Positions 43,656 to 52,734 of a stretch of 64,000 nt of DNA are shown here, one piece after another. Position 1 is the stretch's first letter. The number at the start of each line of letters is the position of its first letter. The notes below the pieces were generated by a model, which worked only from the letters and a program-made list of their open reading frames with translations, did not search any database and was not told the origin of the DNA. The position numbers and the translations under genes are program-made. Source of the DNA: Alphaproteobacteria bacterium (lineage in GTDB: Bacteria; Pseudomonadota; Alphaproteobacteria; Paracaedibacterales; CAIULA01); the NCBI GenBank assembly GCA_947475175.1, contig CANJLN010000004.1, positions 1 through 64,000 on the forward strand, written 5' to 3'.

Positions 43656-44021
43656 ATGGTGTTAACCCGTTTGAAAAAGAGGAGCGAGTTTTTGCAAGCC
43701 GCTGCATCAGGAGTGGTTGCTAAAAGTCAAACAGTGATTGTCCAATGTCTTCCTGTAAAAAAAGAAGATGGGGCTGCGGAAGTTAGAGTTGGATTTACAG
43801 CAAGTAAGCGGGTAGGGAATGCCGTTTGTCGAAACAGGGCAAAGCGGCGTCTTCGGGCATGGGTAGATCAACACCTAAATAAAAAAATACCGGAAGATAC
43901 TGTGATGAGTTATGACTTTGTGTTTATCGCTCTACGGGCAACTGGTGATGCCGAGTTTTCCAAGCTTTCTTTTGATCTAGAGCAGAGTGTTAAACGATGT
44001 CTGCAACAAGTGCCGTGTTAG
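43656..44021 (+). CDS. rnpA: Ribonuclease P protein component
   Basis: RnpA is the protein part of RNase P, which trims tRNA 5' ends. The 121-residue protein shows LTRLKKRSEFLQAAASG, the substrate-binding GFTASKRVGNAVCRNRAKRRLR (the RNR box) and FVFIALRATGDAEF. It lies between rpmH and yidD as in most bacteria. Confidence 0.95.
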   Translation: MVLTRLKKRSEFLQAAASGVVAKSQTVIVQCLPVKKEDGAAEVRVGFTASKRVGNAVCRNRAKRRLRAWVDQHLNKKIPEDTVMSYDFVFIALRATGDAEFSKLSFDLEQSVKRCLQQVPC

Positions 44022-44063
44022 TTTTGATAACAAACAATTTTTTCTAAACGTTAAGAGGAATAA

Positions 44064-44378
44064 ATGTCACGCTTGGTTATCTCTCTCATACATCTTTACC
44101 GCTGGGCCGTTTCTCCTTTTCTTGCACCAAGTTGTCGGTTCGAACCGACCTGTTCCCGGTACGCAATTACATCTATTGAATTTCATGGTCTTGCAAAGGG
44201 CACATGGATGACGCTTAAAAGACTGGCTCGTTGTCATCCTTACGAGAAATTCGCAGAAAAAATTGGAGCGAGTTGGGGATACGATCCGGTTCCTGCACCA
44301 AAACCTGCCAATCTTTCTGCTTCCACAAACCACCGCCGCGCACCAGCGCGATCTACTACTGCACAATCAAAAATTTAA
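44064..44378 (+). CDS. yidD: Membrane protein insertion efficiency factor YidD
   Basis: The 104-residue protein has the YidD core: LIHLYRWAVSPFLAPSCRFE, PTCSRYAITSIEFHG and RLARCHPY with the three conserved Cys. The tail (about residues 75-104) is Pro/Ala/Ser-rich and basic. YidD helps YidC place proteins in the inner membrane. The gene order rnpA-yidD-yidC supports the call. Confidence 0.95.
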   Translation: MSRLVISLIHLYRWAVSPFLAPSCRFEPTCSRYAITSIEFHGLAKGTWMTLKRLARCHPYEKFAEKIGASWGYDPVPAPKPANLSASTNHRRAPARSTTAQSKI

Positions 44379-44407
44379 ACTCAATTTATTTAACTCAAGG
44401 TTTTTTT

Positions 44408-46105
44408 ATGTCTGAGCAACGGAACTTAGTCCTAGCTGTTGGTTTATCGCTAGCGATTCTACTCGGTTTTAACTATTTTTATGAAAGACCGAAAGTCGTT
44501 GAATTGACGCATCAAATTGAGGCTGAAAAGACTCAAGCTTCCCCAAAAAAACCTGAACAAGTCGCTTCAATAGAAAAAGTTACGCGCCACGAAGCTGTTA
44601 ATACAGCAGGTCGCATTGCGATTCTCACATCAAAGTTGAGTGGATCAATTAATTTAAAAGGCGCACGGTTAGATGATCTGACGCTTGTTGGTTATCATGA
44701 AACAACAGAGCAAAATAGTGCTGAAATTACTCTTCTAAATCCTAGCAATACAACAGATGCTTATTTCGTGGATTTTGGATGGGAAGGCGAGGGGAAGCTT
44801 CCAGCTGCTGATACGGTATGGAAGGCAAAAGACAGCGCGCAGTTAAGTGCGTCACAGCCTGTTACTATTTACTGGGAAAATGGGACTGGTCTTCGTTTCG
44901 AGAGAACATTTTCCATTGATGAGAATTATTTGTTTTCGATCTCTAATCGTGTGATCAACAACAACAAAAGTGAATTCAAACTCCGTTCTTACGGTCAGGT
45001 GACCAGGGTCGGTACACCAAAGACCAGTGGGTACTACATCCTGCACGAAGGAGCCATTGGTATTATTGAAGGTCGTTTGAAAGAGTTTGACTATCCCAAA
45101 TTAACCAAAGAGAAAAATATTGAACAAGCAACGACAGGCGGTTGGCTTGGGTTCACTGACAAATACTGGCTTGTAGCCCTGATTCCTGATCAAAAAGAAG
45201 CTGTTCAGACGCGCTTTAAAGGAGACCAATCGCATGAAGTTTATACAAGTGCATTTGTGAATCCAGAGCAAATAGTAAAACCAGGTCAGACCATTGAGGT
45301 TAAGCAAAATGTTTTTGCAGGGGCTAAAATCTTACGTCTTCTTGATAGCTACGAGAGTGTTCTAGGAATAGATCGTTTTGATTTGGCGGTTGATTTTGGT
45401 TGGTTCTATTTTGTGACAAAACCACTCTTTTATGTTTTGGAGTTTTTACACCAACTGTTGGGTAACTTGGGCGGAGCAATTCTGGTCTTAACCGTTTTCG
45501 TTAAGTTATTATTTTATCCCCTTGCCAATAAGTCCTTTAAATCGATGGCACGCATGAAATCAATGCAACCTAAGATGGAAGCTCTCAAGCAACGCTACCC
45601 CAATGATAAAGCCCGCATGAATCAGGAATTAATGGACTTATATCGCAAAGAAAAGATCAACCCGATGTCTGGGTGTTTACCTATGTTGATTCAGGCTCCG
45701 ATCTTTTTCTGTTTGTACAAAGTGTTTTTTGTGACAATTGAAATGCGTCATGCACCGTTTTTTATGTGGATTCATGACTTATCGTCTCCTGACCCAACCA
45801 GTATTTTCAATTTGTTTGGCTTGCTGCCATTTGCATCCCCTTCTTTCTTGATGATTGGTGCATGGCCTTTGATTATGGGAGCAACCATGGTCTTGCAGCA
45901 AAGAATGAATCCTCAGCCAGCAGACCCTGCGCAAGCAAAGCTGATGATGATTATGCCGATTATGTTCACGTATCTTTTTGCATCCTTTCCAGCGGGATTG
46001 GTTATCTATTGGGCGTGGAGCAATATCTTAACCATTGCCCAACAGTACTTCATCACAAAGCAAGCGCAAAATGCACCAGTTGTGGTTAAATCAAAGAAAA
46101 GATGA
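44408..46105 (+). CDS. yidC: Membrane protein insertase YidC
   Basis: The 565-residue protein has an N-terminal membrane segment (NLVLAVGLSLAILLGFNYFY), a large periplasmic domain (about 30-340) and the conserved insertase core (FGWFYFVTKPLFYVLEFLHQ; YPLANKSFKSMARMKSMQPK; KEKINPMSGCLPMLIQAPIF; LVIYWAWSN). ATG 44408 was chosen because it begins the expected N-terminus MSEQRNLVLA; the open frame before it lies in yidD. Its end overlaps engB by four bases. Confidence 0.96.
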   Translation: MSEQRNLVLAVGLSLAILLGFNYFYERPKVVELTHQIEAEKTQASPKKPEQVASIEKVTRHEAVNTAGRIAILTSKLSGSINLKGARLDDLTLVGYHETTEQNSAEITLLNPSNTTDAYFVDFGWEGEGKLPAADTVWKAKDSAQLSASQPVTIYWENGTGLRFERTFSIDENYLFSISNRVINNNKSEFKLRSYGQVTRVGTPKTSGYYILHEGAIGIIEGRLKEFDYPKLTKEKNIEQATTGGWLGFTDKYWLVALIPDQKEAVQTRFKGDQSHEVYTSAFVNPEQIVKPGQTIEVKQNVFAGAKILRLLDSYESVLGIDRFDLAVDFGWFYFVTKPLFYVLEFLHQLLGNLGGAILVLTVFVKLLFYPLANKSFKSMARMKSMQPKMEALKQRYPNDKARMNQELMDLYRKEKINPMSGCLPMLIQAPIFFCLYKVFFVTIEMRHAPFFMWIHDLSSPDPTSIFNLFGLLPFASPSFLMIGAWPLIMGATMVLQQRMNPQPADPAQAKLMMIMPIMFTYLFASFPAGLVIYWAWSNILTIAQQYFITKQAQNAPVVVKSKKR

Positions 46106-46746
46106 CAGAAGATCTTGATCATTTAAATGATTTCTGGGGATGGGGGCAGTGGCTCTTTACTCAGGAGTGTCAGTTTTTAAGAGGTGTCGAAAAGCTTGAG
46201 GATTTGCCAGAGTTTGGCTTGCCAGAGGTGGCTTTTGCTGGGCGATCGAACGTTGGTAAATCAAGTTTGGTGAACAGCTTAACAGGACGGCTAACCCTCG
46301 CTCGAACCTCTAACACACCGGGTCGGACTCAACAGCTAAACTTTTTCTCACTATGTGAACGTTTGTTGCTGGTTGATATGCCTGGCTATGGGTATGCCGA
46401 GGCACCTAAGACGATTATTGCTAGATGGCAAAAAATGATTAAGTTTTATCTAAAAGGGCGTCCAACCCTTCAACGTGTTTTCTTATTGATTGATAGTCGG
46501 CACGGGCTCAAAGAAAACGATATTGAGATGATGAAGATGCTGGACGAGTCTGCTGTTTCTTATCAGATTGTTTTAACCAAAGCTGATAAAATCAAAGCCG
46601 ATGAAATGACTCGTGTCCATCAAAAGACAACAGAAGCCCTTGCGAACCATTTAGCAGCGCATCCTCATGTCATTTTGACAAGCTCGGAGTCAAAAATGGG
46701 AATGGATCATCTGAAAGCTGAGATTGCCCAGTTCGCGGTGCGTTAG
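46102..46746 (+). CDS. engB: Ribosome biogenesis GTP-binding protein EngB (YsxC/YihA)
   Basis: The 214-residue GTPase has G1 FAGRSNVGKSSLVN, G3 DMPGYGYAE and G4 LTKADK, with a short N-terminal extension (about 35 residues) before the G domain. It acts in assembly of the large ribosomal subunit. Its ATG overlaps the yidC stop. It is the last gene of the rpmH operon and is followed by a REP pair. Confidence 0.95.
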   Translation: MTEDLDHLNDFWGWGQWLFTQECQFLRGVEKLEDLPEFGLPEVAFAGRSNVGKSSLVNSLTGRLTLARTSNTPGRTQQLNFFSLCERLLLVDMPGYGYAEAPKTIIARWQKMIKFYLKGRPTLQRVFLLIDSRHGLKENDIEMMKMLDESAVSYQIVLTKADKIKADEMTRVHQKTTEALANHLAAHPHVILTSSESKMGMDHLKAEIAQFAVR

Positions 46747-46760
46747 ATTTTGATTTTTTA

Positions 46761-46857
46761 GATCCTCGGAACAAGTCCGAGGATGACTATTTTTATTTTC
46801 GCGCTTTTTGTGCACTTGCCTATGGCAGCTGTCATCCTCGGACTTGTTCCGAGGATC
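46761..46857. repeat. Inverted pair of REP-like palindromes
   Basis: The two copies (46761-46787, 46831-46857) are perfect reverse complements (GATCCTCGG..CCGAGGATGAC) and the identity extends to TTAGATC / GATCTAAG outside. They sit between converging engB and the minus-strand unknown gene, so the RNA could fold into one long stem from either side. Confidence 0.9.
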
Positions 46858-46891
46858 TAAGCTGAGCAATCCAAAACTTAGTCGGACTCAA

Positions 46892-47929
46892 TCACCTAAC
46901 CTTACTAACCTTTACCATCTCATAAAAAATACGCGCCAGGTTATCAAGCAAAATGGCACCCTCTTGATCAGTTTTAAAATTGTGCATAGTTGAATCCACT
47001 GCTGACCCAACAACCTCGACGTGTATGTCTTTTCTGCCTGCTTTTTGCAAAGCATTATAAATCACTAGCTGTTGATACAATACAAAAGGCTGGTTGGATA
47101 TGGCCAAATACTGACCTGGTTCTGGGTTGCACAAATCAAGCCATTTATAGACGGTTGTTTCAGTTGTTGCTCGGCGCTCTTCATCTTTTCTCAATGTATG
47201 AACAAAAATAATATTTTCGTCTTTCAACGTTGGATGCTTTGATTGAGAAAAAACAAGCTTAACCATATCTGTTTCATCTGTTGGGAGTTGTTCTGAAAAG
47301 GTCCAATCCGAGTTAAAAGCAATAATGCCATTATCCTTGTTTAAGAAAGCCTCTTTAGTTTCTCCCATGTCAGAAGTGAGCTGTCTTTCCCCTGTTAAAA
47401 CAAAAACTTTGGAAAATGTGATGCGTTTTGAATCAATTAATTTGTTCAAAAAAGAAAGACGTATGCGCGCTGATTTAAGAGTACTTCCCAAGAAAAGGAC
47501 ACCTTTGTAAGCGCGTGATTTTGGGTTTGCTTCATTTGCGAATTTTAAGTCATTAAGATAAATTTTTTTGATAAGATCCAGTTGATTTTGAGTCAGAGGA
47601 AAAGAAAGCTGCATTTCCCAACGTTCCTTATTATTAGGACGTTTCCAGGCTACATTAGGATTGGTTTTTCCTTGTACTGCATCGGTTATTTCTTCGAGAG
47701 ATCTTGATTTCAAAGTTAGCTTTGCTTCGGGCCAATTTTTGTCAGGGGTGAGGTGGTCATTTTGAATCCGAATGCCTGTTAACCCTAAAAGTCTGACAAC
47801 ATCATTTGTTGCTTGATTGTTCTTGTCAAAGAAAAGGTAAAGGGAGTCTTTGTCTTCTTTTGCAGATTTAAAAAGAATGAAGCCAATGATGATAAGGATG
47901 GCGGGGACAAGATATTTCAACGGTGTCAA
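46892..47929 (-). CDS. Membrane-anchored protein of unknown function, rubrerythrin operon
   Basis: The 345-residue protein has one N-terminal membrane anchor (about residues 5-22, YLVPAILIIIGFILF) and a soluble domain. From about residue 145 on, the pattern KGVLFLGSTLKSARIR, FVLTGER, TDETDMVKLVF and ATTETTVYKWL, YLAISNQPFVLYQQLVI faintly resembles the YdcF/SanA (DUF218) fold, in which those positions line the active cleft. I hold that as weak inference. ATG overlaps the stop of the Fe-S oxidoreductase gene by four bases, so it is the third gene of that operon. Confidence 0.75.
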   Translation of the reverse strand: MTPLKYLVPAILIIIGFILFKSAKEDKDSLYLFFDKNNQATNDVVRLLGLTGIRIQNDHLTPDKNWPEAKLTLKSRSLEEITDAVQGKTNPNVAWKRPNNKERWEMQLSFPLTQNQLDLIKKIYLNDLKFANEANPKSRAYKGVLFLGSTLKSARIRLSFLNKLIDSKRITFSKVFVLTGERQLTSDMGETKEAFLNKDNGIIAFNSDWTFSEQLPTDETDMVKLVFSQSKHPTLKDENIIFVHTLRKDEERRATTETTVYKWLDLCNPEPGQYLAISNQPFVLYQQLVIYNALQKAGRKDIHVEVVGSAVDSTMHNFKTDQEGAILLDNLARIFYEMVKVSKVR

Positions 47930-49260
47930 TTTATTACTCCATAAGCTTTGGCAAAGATTTCAATCGGGTGAGCTGTTGTAAAATTCTTGGCGCCTTCTTT
48001 TTCAATTCCCTGTAACAGATGCTCTCCTGCTAAAGGGCATTCTGACAATACTAACTGATTATTGTTTTTAATGGCCTGCCGGACAGCTGGTTTCCCAATT
48101 TTGATGGCTGTTTCAAAATGATCCACAGTCATTCCCCATGTGCCACCATGACCTGAACAGCGTTCAATAACGGTCACTTTTGTATCTGGAATAAGGCGTA
48201 GCATTTCAGCACCTTTTTGCCCCATGTTTTGCGCTCTGGCATGGCAAGCAAGGTGGAGAGTTATGTCTTTTCCTAAAGATTTCAATCCTTCTGTCAAACC
48301 AAAAGTTTTAGACAAAGAAACCACATACTCGCTAATGTCTTTGGTAGCATGGCTTAGCGCTTGGACATTTTCATCATGCGGTGTAATCAAAGGCCATTCT
48401 TGCTTTAGCATTAATGCGCATGAGGGAACAGGGGCAATTATGGTATACCCTTTTTCAATCCAAGGGCGGAGCTCTTTGGCAACGTGGATGGCGTTTGCGT
48501 TTACCTTTTCAAGATCACCTTGTTCCAGAGATGGCATACCGCAACATCCTGGATAAACAACTTGAACCTCAACTCCATTATGTGCCAAGACAGCGCGAGC
48601 AGCAAGACCAAGGGATGGGTTGTTATAGTTGCCAAAACACGTGGCATAAATAACCGCTTTTTGGCCATAAGCAGGCGCATTTGTGTTGATGAGAATGGGT
48701 TCTTTTTTCGCTTGATTCACAAGGGTTTGTGAATGGAATTTTGGAATGGCGGCTTCTTTATGAATGCCAATTGTTTTTTCCATCAACGCTCGTGTGAGTT
48801 TATTATCTGCTTTGGTTGCCCAATTCGCAATAGGTGCGGCTAGGCTTGCAAATTTTCCATTGCGATCTGTTTTAGCAAGTTCTTTGCTGACAAAAGATGA
48901 TTGATCTTCTTGAAACTCAGCGGCTTTGTAGCGGAGCATCAAATGGGGAAAATCGATGTTAAACTCATGAGGAGGAACGTAGGGGCATTTGGTTAAAAAG
49001 CACATGTCACATAAAGTGCAAGCATCAACAACCGGTTTAAAGTCGAGGCTTTCTACGCTATCCAATTCACTCGTTTTGCTTTCATCAACAAGCTCAAACA
49101 AACGGGGAAAGCTGTCGCACAAATTAAAGCAACGACGGCAGCCATGGCAAACATCAAAGACACGACGCATTTCTTCATCAATTTTTGATTGATTGACAAA
49201 GTCTGGATCAGTCCAATCAATGACATGCCTTGTTGGAGCCTCTAGGCTGCCCTCGCGCAT
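47926..49260 (-). CDS. Fe-S oxidoreductase (GlpC/heterodisulfide-reductase-like)
   Basis: The 444-residue protein has two N-terminal [4Fe-4S] ferredoxin motifs (CHGCRRCFNLCDSFP and CTLCDMCFLTKCPYVP) and two later CCG-type cysteine-rich domains (YPGCCGMPSLEQG and ERCSGHGGTWGM, the latter with one Cys of the CCG changed). This layout is that of GlpC and HdrD subunits. Beside rubrerythrin, it likely passes electrons toward peroxide reduction; that role is inferred from context. It lies nine bases after rubrerythrin. Confidence 0.85.
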   Translation of the reverse strand: MREGSLEAPTRHVIDWTDPDFVNQSKIDEEMRRVFDVCHGCRRCFNLCDSFPRLFELVDESKTSELDSVESLDFKPVVDACTLCDMCFLTKCPYVPPHEFNIDFPHLMLRYKAAEFQEDQSSFVSKELAKTDRNGKFASLAAPIANWATKADNKLTRALMEKTIGIHKEAAIPKFHSQTLVNQAKKEPILINTNAPAYGQKAVIYATCFGNYNNPSLGLAARAVLAHNGVEVQVVYPGCCGMPSLEQGDLEKVNANAIHVAKELRPWIEKGYTIIAPVPSCALMLKQEWPLITPHDENVQALSHATKDISEYVVSLSKTFGLTEGLKSLGKDITLHLACHARAQNMGQKGAEMLRLIPDTKVTVIERCSGHGGTWGMTVDHFETAIKIGKPAVRQAIKNNNQLVLSECPLAGEHLLQGIEKEGAKNFTTAHPIEIFAKAYGVIN

Positions 49261-49269
49261 TTAAAACTT

Positions 49270-49692
49270 TTACGCTGCTGCTAATGTATCAAGAGCACGC
49301 TGAAAACGGCCAGCATGAGATTTTTCAGCTTTTGCTAGGGTTTCAAACCAGTCAGCAATCTCTTCAAAGCCTTCTTCGCGAGCAGACCTTGCCATGCTTG
49401 GATACATGTCTGTGTATTCATGCGTTTCGCCAGCAATTGCTGCTTTTAAGTTATCAGAGGTTTCACCAATAGGAAGACCTGTTGCCGGATCGCCAACGGC
49501 TTCTAAAAATTCAAGATGACCATGAGCGTGACCTGTTTCACCTTCAGCGGTTGAACGGAAAACACTGGCAACATCGTTGTAACCTTCGATATCTGCTTTT
49601 TGTGCGAAATAAAGATAACGACGATTGGCTTGAGATTCACCTGCGAAAGCTTCTTTTAAGTTTTCTTCGGTTTTGGTTCCTTTTAGGGACAT
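49270..49692 (-). CDS. Rubrerythrin
   Basis: The 140-residue di-iron protein reduces hydrogen peroxide. It has the ferritin-like four-helix pattern with AFAGESQANRRYLYFA, AEGETGHAHGHLEFL, IAGETHEYTDMYP and AKAEKSHAGRF supplying the Glu/His ligands. The C-terminal rubredoxin domain of classic rubrerythrin is absent, so an outside electron donor is needed; the Fe-S oxidoreductase directly downstream is the obvious candidate. AAGGAG lies well placed before ATG. Confidence 0.95.
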   Translation of the reverse strand: MSLKGTKTEENLKEAFAGESQANRRYLYFAQKADIEGYNDVASVFRSTAEGETGHAHGHLEFLEAVGDPATGLPIGETSDNLKAAIAGETHEYTDMYPSMARSAREEGFEEIADWFETLAKAEKSHAGRFQRALDTLAAA

Positions 49693-49730
49693 AAAAATTG
49701 ACTCCTTTTAACGATAAATTCAGCATCCCC

Positions 49731-49759
49731 ACTATGCAGAGGAGTAAGATTTAGGTCAA
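49731..49759 (-). promoter_or_regulatory. Candidate promoter of the rubrerythrin operon
   Basis: On the minus strand TTGACC (49759-49754) and CATAGT (49736-49731) lie 17 bases apart, about 40 bases before the ATG at 49692. The -35 is good and the -10 moderate. Confidence 0.5.
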
Positions 49760-49820
49760 TGGAAAAAGAGTTTGAAAAAGCCGTGTCTTTAAAGAAGAAC
49801 TCTCTCTGGATTTAGCGGCA

Positions 49821-49870
49821 TTTTATCGGCATACTAGGATTCTGATGAATGCCGATAAAACGCCGATAAA
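49821..49870. repeat. Inverted and direct repeats between cvpA and rubrerythrin
   Basis: TTTTATCGGCAT (49821-49832) and ATGCCGATAAAA (49849-49860) are perfect 12-base inverted arms with 16 bases between, and a further CGCCGATAAAA follows at 49861. It could end cvpA transcription or be a binding site; no T run supports a terminator. Confidence 0.5.
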
Positions 49871-49891
49871 ATTTTCACAGAATACTAGCCC

Positions 49892-50656
49892 TCATTCACT
49901 CTCTTCTTGTGCCAACAACCGTTCCATGTCTTTGCGTTGCTTTTGAGAATAGCTTGTTTCTGGCGAAGAGGTTTGTTCTGGTGCCTTTGGTTTAAGCTCT
50001 GCTAATTTCTCAGCGGCTTTTTGCGCTTCTAGCTGAGGGTTGGCCTTTGGCAGTGGCTGTAATTGTTGTTGAAGATGTTGGTCTAAAATTGCTCCAACAA
50101 CTTGATTGGCAGCTGCATTTGAAGAAGAAAGAACACCTGTTTCAGCAGAACGTTTTTGGTGTTGCTGAGCAACAAAGTCTTTCATGGAAGAAGGAAGTAG
50201 CTGAAAAACAAAGTCACTACCTTGATAAATCAAAGATGAAAATCGACTATCTCTGAGAGATTGAGGTTGTTGAGAGCGTGTAACAAAACACCCCATAGCA
50301 ATTTCAATTAAGCAGATTAGAAAAATACCGCGCCCAATGCCAAATCCAAAACCAAGCGAGCGGTCAATTCCCCCCAAAGAACTCTGGCGAACCATGCTGG
50401 AAAAGAAATGACTAATAAGGCTAAAGATAATCAAAAACAAAATAAAGACTGCGGCCGCGGTAACTGCATCTGCAATCATAGGATTGGCAATTTGTTGACG
50501 AGCTATGCTTTGCGCCAGAGGAAGTGCAAAAAAAGTTGCAATACCAGCCCCTATCCAAGAAATGAGCGAGAGAATTTCACGTGTTAAACCACGCGCGATA
50601 CCGATCAGAGCTGATACCAGGGCAATGCCAGCAATTCCGATATCAATAAAATTCAT
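49892..50656 (-). CDS. cvpA: CvpA family membrane protein
   Basis: The 254-residue protein has four membrane segments in the first ~125 residues (FIDIGIAGIALVSALIGIAR; GAGIATFFALPLA; AVFILFLIIFSLISHFFSS; LGFGFGIGRGIFLICLIEIA), then a soluble Gln/Lys/Glu-rich tail. The start with GIARGLTREILSLISWIG is typical of CvpA, a family tied to colicin V export and envelope stress. The tail is longer than in E. coli CvpA and is probably unstructured, as in other alphaproteobacteria. Confidence 0.88.
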   Translation of the reverse strand: MNFIDIGIAGIALVSALIGIARGLTREILSLISWIGAGIATFFALPLAQSIARQQIANPMIADAVTAAAVFILFLIIFSLISHFFSSMVRQSSLGGIDRSLGFGFGIGRGIFLICLIEIAMGCFVTRSQQPQSLRDSRFSSLIYQGSDFVFQLLPSSMKDFVAQQHQKRSAETGVLSSSNAAANQVVGAILDQHLQQQLQPLPKANPQLEAQKAAEKLAELKPKAPEQTSSPETSYSQKQRKDMERLLAQEESE

Positions 50657-50665
50657 AAAATCTCC

Positions 50666-51256
50666 CTAAGCAATCTGGCATGCTTCTTTGAAATCGAGTC
50701 TTGGAGAGCGTGGAAATAACTTTTCCTCGACACCATAACCCAGATTACATAAGAAATTAGATTGAATAGTCGTTCCTTTAAAGAAGACTTCATCTACTTT
50801 TTGATTGTCAAAACCAGACATGGGACCACAATCAAGACCAAGAGCACGAGCTGCCATCATAAAATAAGCGGCTTGCAACGTCCCATTTCGAAAAGCTGTG
50901 GTTGCAGCCAAAGTGGCATTTGTATTAAACCAAGATTTTGCATCTGCATGAGGAAACAATTGGGGTAGCTTTTCGTAAAATTCTGAATCATGTCCAAATA
51001 TGGCTGTAACAGGTGCCGTCATCGTTTTTTCAAAATTGGCTTCTGGTAAGCAAGATTTAAGTTTTTCTTTGGCACTTTGGGATTTCACAAAAATAACTCT
51101 AAGGGGGGAGCAGTTCGCACTGGTAGGCCCCATTTTTGTTAAATCATATATTTTTAGCAACAGCTCATCGCTGATTTCTTTTGGTTGCCAAAAGGAATGA
51201 GTTCGAGCAGACAAAAATAATTGATCAATCGATTCCAGAGCTATAGGATCTGCCAT
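50666..51256 (-). CDS. Nitroreductase-family protein, RutE/HadB-like
   Basis: The 196-residue FMN flavoprotein has the family start [21 protein letters not shown], the FMN-binding [16 protein letters not shown] and [22 protein letters not shown]. The nearest named type is malonic semialdehyde reductase RutE, but no other rut genes are nearby, so the substrate is open. It lies nine bases from cvpA. Confidence 0.88.
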   Translation of the reverse strand: MADPIALESIDQLFLSARTHSFWQPKEISDELLLKIYDLTKMGPTSANCSPLRVIFVKSQSAKEKLKSCLPEANFEKTMTAPVTAIFGHDSEFYEKLPQLFPHADAKSWFNTNATLAATTAFRNGTLQAAYFMMAARALGLDCGPMSGFDNQKVDEVFFKGTTIQSNFLCNLGYGVEEKLFPRSPRLDFKEACQIA

Positions 51257-51264
51257 AAAAAAAT

Positions 51265-51969
51265 TTATCTCCGATTAGTATAATGTTTTAAAACGCCAGC
51301 ACCAGGCCCCATAACGATTTTCACAAGAGGTCGTTTTGGTTGTGTTGTCGAAGGTTCAGAGTTACTCCAGCTTACAGTTTCACTGGTTGGCATCTCGTAG
51401 CTTTCGCCTTTTGTGTCAGCCCAAGCGGAATAGACTTTATGCTTATACGTTGTATGATAAACAGAAGAGCTGGAATGATAATATTTCACTGCTGCCTCCC
51501 ATGAACCATGCTGGGCATACAATATTTTCATTAATTTTGCAGCATAAGCAATATTATTATAAGGCGTTAATATATCACCAATGTTATTGAATTTTGGTCC
51601 ATGAGATTGAAGATTGATCTGCATGCAACCAATATTGATGTTTTTAACACCTTTTGCTTTTAATTTTTGAATATGCTGAACAGCTGCTTCTTTGGTTGAA
51701 AAGAACCGTGATTTTTTCTGTGCATTAACGGCCCACGGAGACTTTTTAGATTCAACCGTCGCAATGGCCAAAAGCAATTTTTCTGGAATATTGTGAACCT
51801 TTTCAAAGTGACTGATCAATTCTTTACAGTTCGTTGAACTTTCCAGAGATCCTGCAGTCGCGAGTTTTGTATGAAGAGGAACCTTAACAGCAGCTATTGC
51901 TTGATCAGACATAAATCCGCTAACAAGCAATGTTGCGACTGAAAAGTAAACTATATTTTTAATTATCAA
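51265..51969 (-). CDS. Lytic transglycosylase, SLT type
   Basis: The 234-residue protein has a signal peptide ([21 protein letters not shown]) and one SLT domain (about 50-180): [20 protein letters not shown] with the catalytic Glu, the [14 protein letters not shown] motif, and [28 protein letters not shown]. It cuts the glycan between MurNAc and GlcNAc. The C-terminal ~50 residues are Ser/Thr/Pro-rich and probably disordered. Its start overlaps nfu by 11 bases. Confidence 0.9.
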   Translation of the reverse strand: MIIKNIVYFSVATLLVSGFMSDQAIAAVKVPLHTKLATAGSLESSTNCKELISHFEKVHNIPEKLLLAIATVESKKSPWAVNAQKKSRFFSTKEAAVQHIQKLKAKGVKNINIGCMQINLQSHGPKFNNIGDILTPYNNIAYAAKLMKILYAQHGSWEAAVKYYHSSSSVYHTTYKHKVYSAWADTKGESYEMPTSETVSWSNSEPSTTQPKRPLVKIVMGPGAGVLKHYTNRR

Positions 51970-52519
51970 CTTGTCTTACCTCCGTAACCTCAGGAACATA
52001 ATGCTTTAGCATATTTTCAATTCCTGATTTTAAAGTTGCTGTTGAGCTTGGACATCCTGCGCAAGCTCCCTGCATTTTTAGGTACACGATGCCATCCTCA
52101 TCAAAGGAGTCAAAAATAATATCTCCTCCATCTTGGGCAACGGCTGGACGAATACGCGTATCTAAAAGTTCTTTTATCTGTTTAACAATTGGATCCGAAT
52201 CTTCATTGACAACTAATTTTTTCTCGACCTTTTCTAAAAATACAGGAAAATCGTTAACAAATAGTTCCATTATCGTTCCAAGAAGCAAAGATTTTAAAAA
52301 AAACCAATCTGCTTCTGGATTTTTGGTGACTGTAATAAAGTCTGATCCTAGGAAAACTCCCTCTACACCGTCAATGGCCAAAAGGCGCTTAGAAAAGGGA
52401 GATGTTTCGCATGATGATCCAGCTGCGAACGACATGGGAGACAGATCCCCCATAACAGAACGGCCTGGCATAAATTTTAAACACTCTGGATTCGGCGTTT
52501 CTTCGGTTTGAATGAACAA
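51959..52519 (-). CDS. NifU-like Fe-S cluster carrier (Nfu)
   Basis: The 186-residue protein has the Nfu N-terminal domain (FIQTEETPNPECLKFMPGRSV; DGVEGVFLGSDFITVTK) and the NifU C-terminal domain (DTRIRPAVAQDGGDIIFDSF) with the cluster-binding CxxC in QGACAGCPSSTATLK. This is the mitochondrial/alphaproteobacterial type. It passes 4Fe-4S clusters to apoproteins such as the Fe-S oxidoreductase in this window. Confidence 0.95.
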   Translation of the reverse strand: MFIQTEETPNPECLKFMPGRSVMGDLSPMSFAAGSSCETSPFSKRLLAIDGVEGVFLGSDFITVTKNPEADWFFLKSLLLGTIMELFVNDFPVFLEKVEKKLVVNEDSDPIVKQIKELLDTRIRPAVAQDGGDIIFDSFDEDGIVYLKMQGACAGCPSSTATLKSGIENMLKHYVPEVTEVRQVDN

Positions 52520-52734
52520 ATCTTGAGGTTTCCCTTATTAAAATTTCTTCATACATTAAATCATTTTGAATTGTTTGTCAAATTCATTGGATTCTTAAGG
52601 TCTATCAGGAGTTCAAGTTACTGTTTCTTTAATACTCAATTATATTTATTGAATACAAAAATTGATTTTTTTGCGAAAAGACCACGAAAGAGCTATAAGG
52701 GATGAAAGAACAACGAGGTAGCTAAGGTTCGTTA

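Noticed and set aside
46808-46993. 61-codon plus-strand ORF
   Set aside because: It is made of REP sequence and the antisense of the gene ending at 46892.
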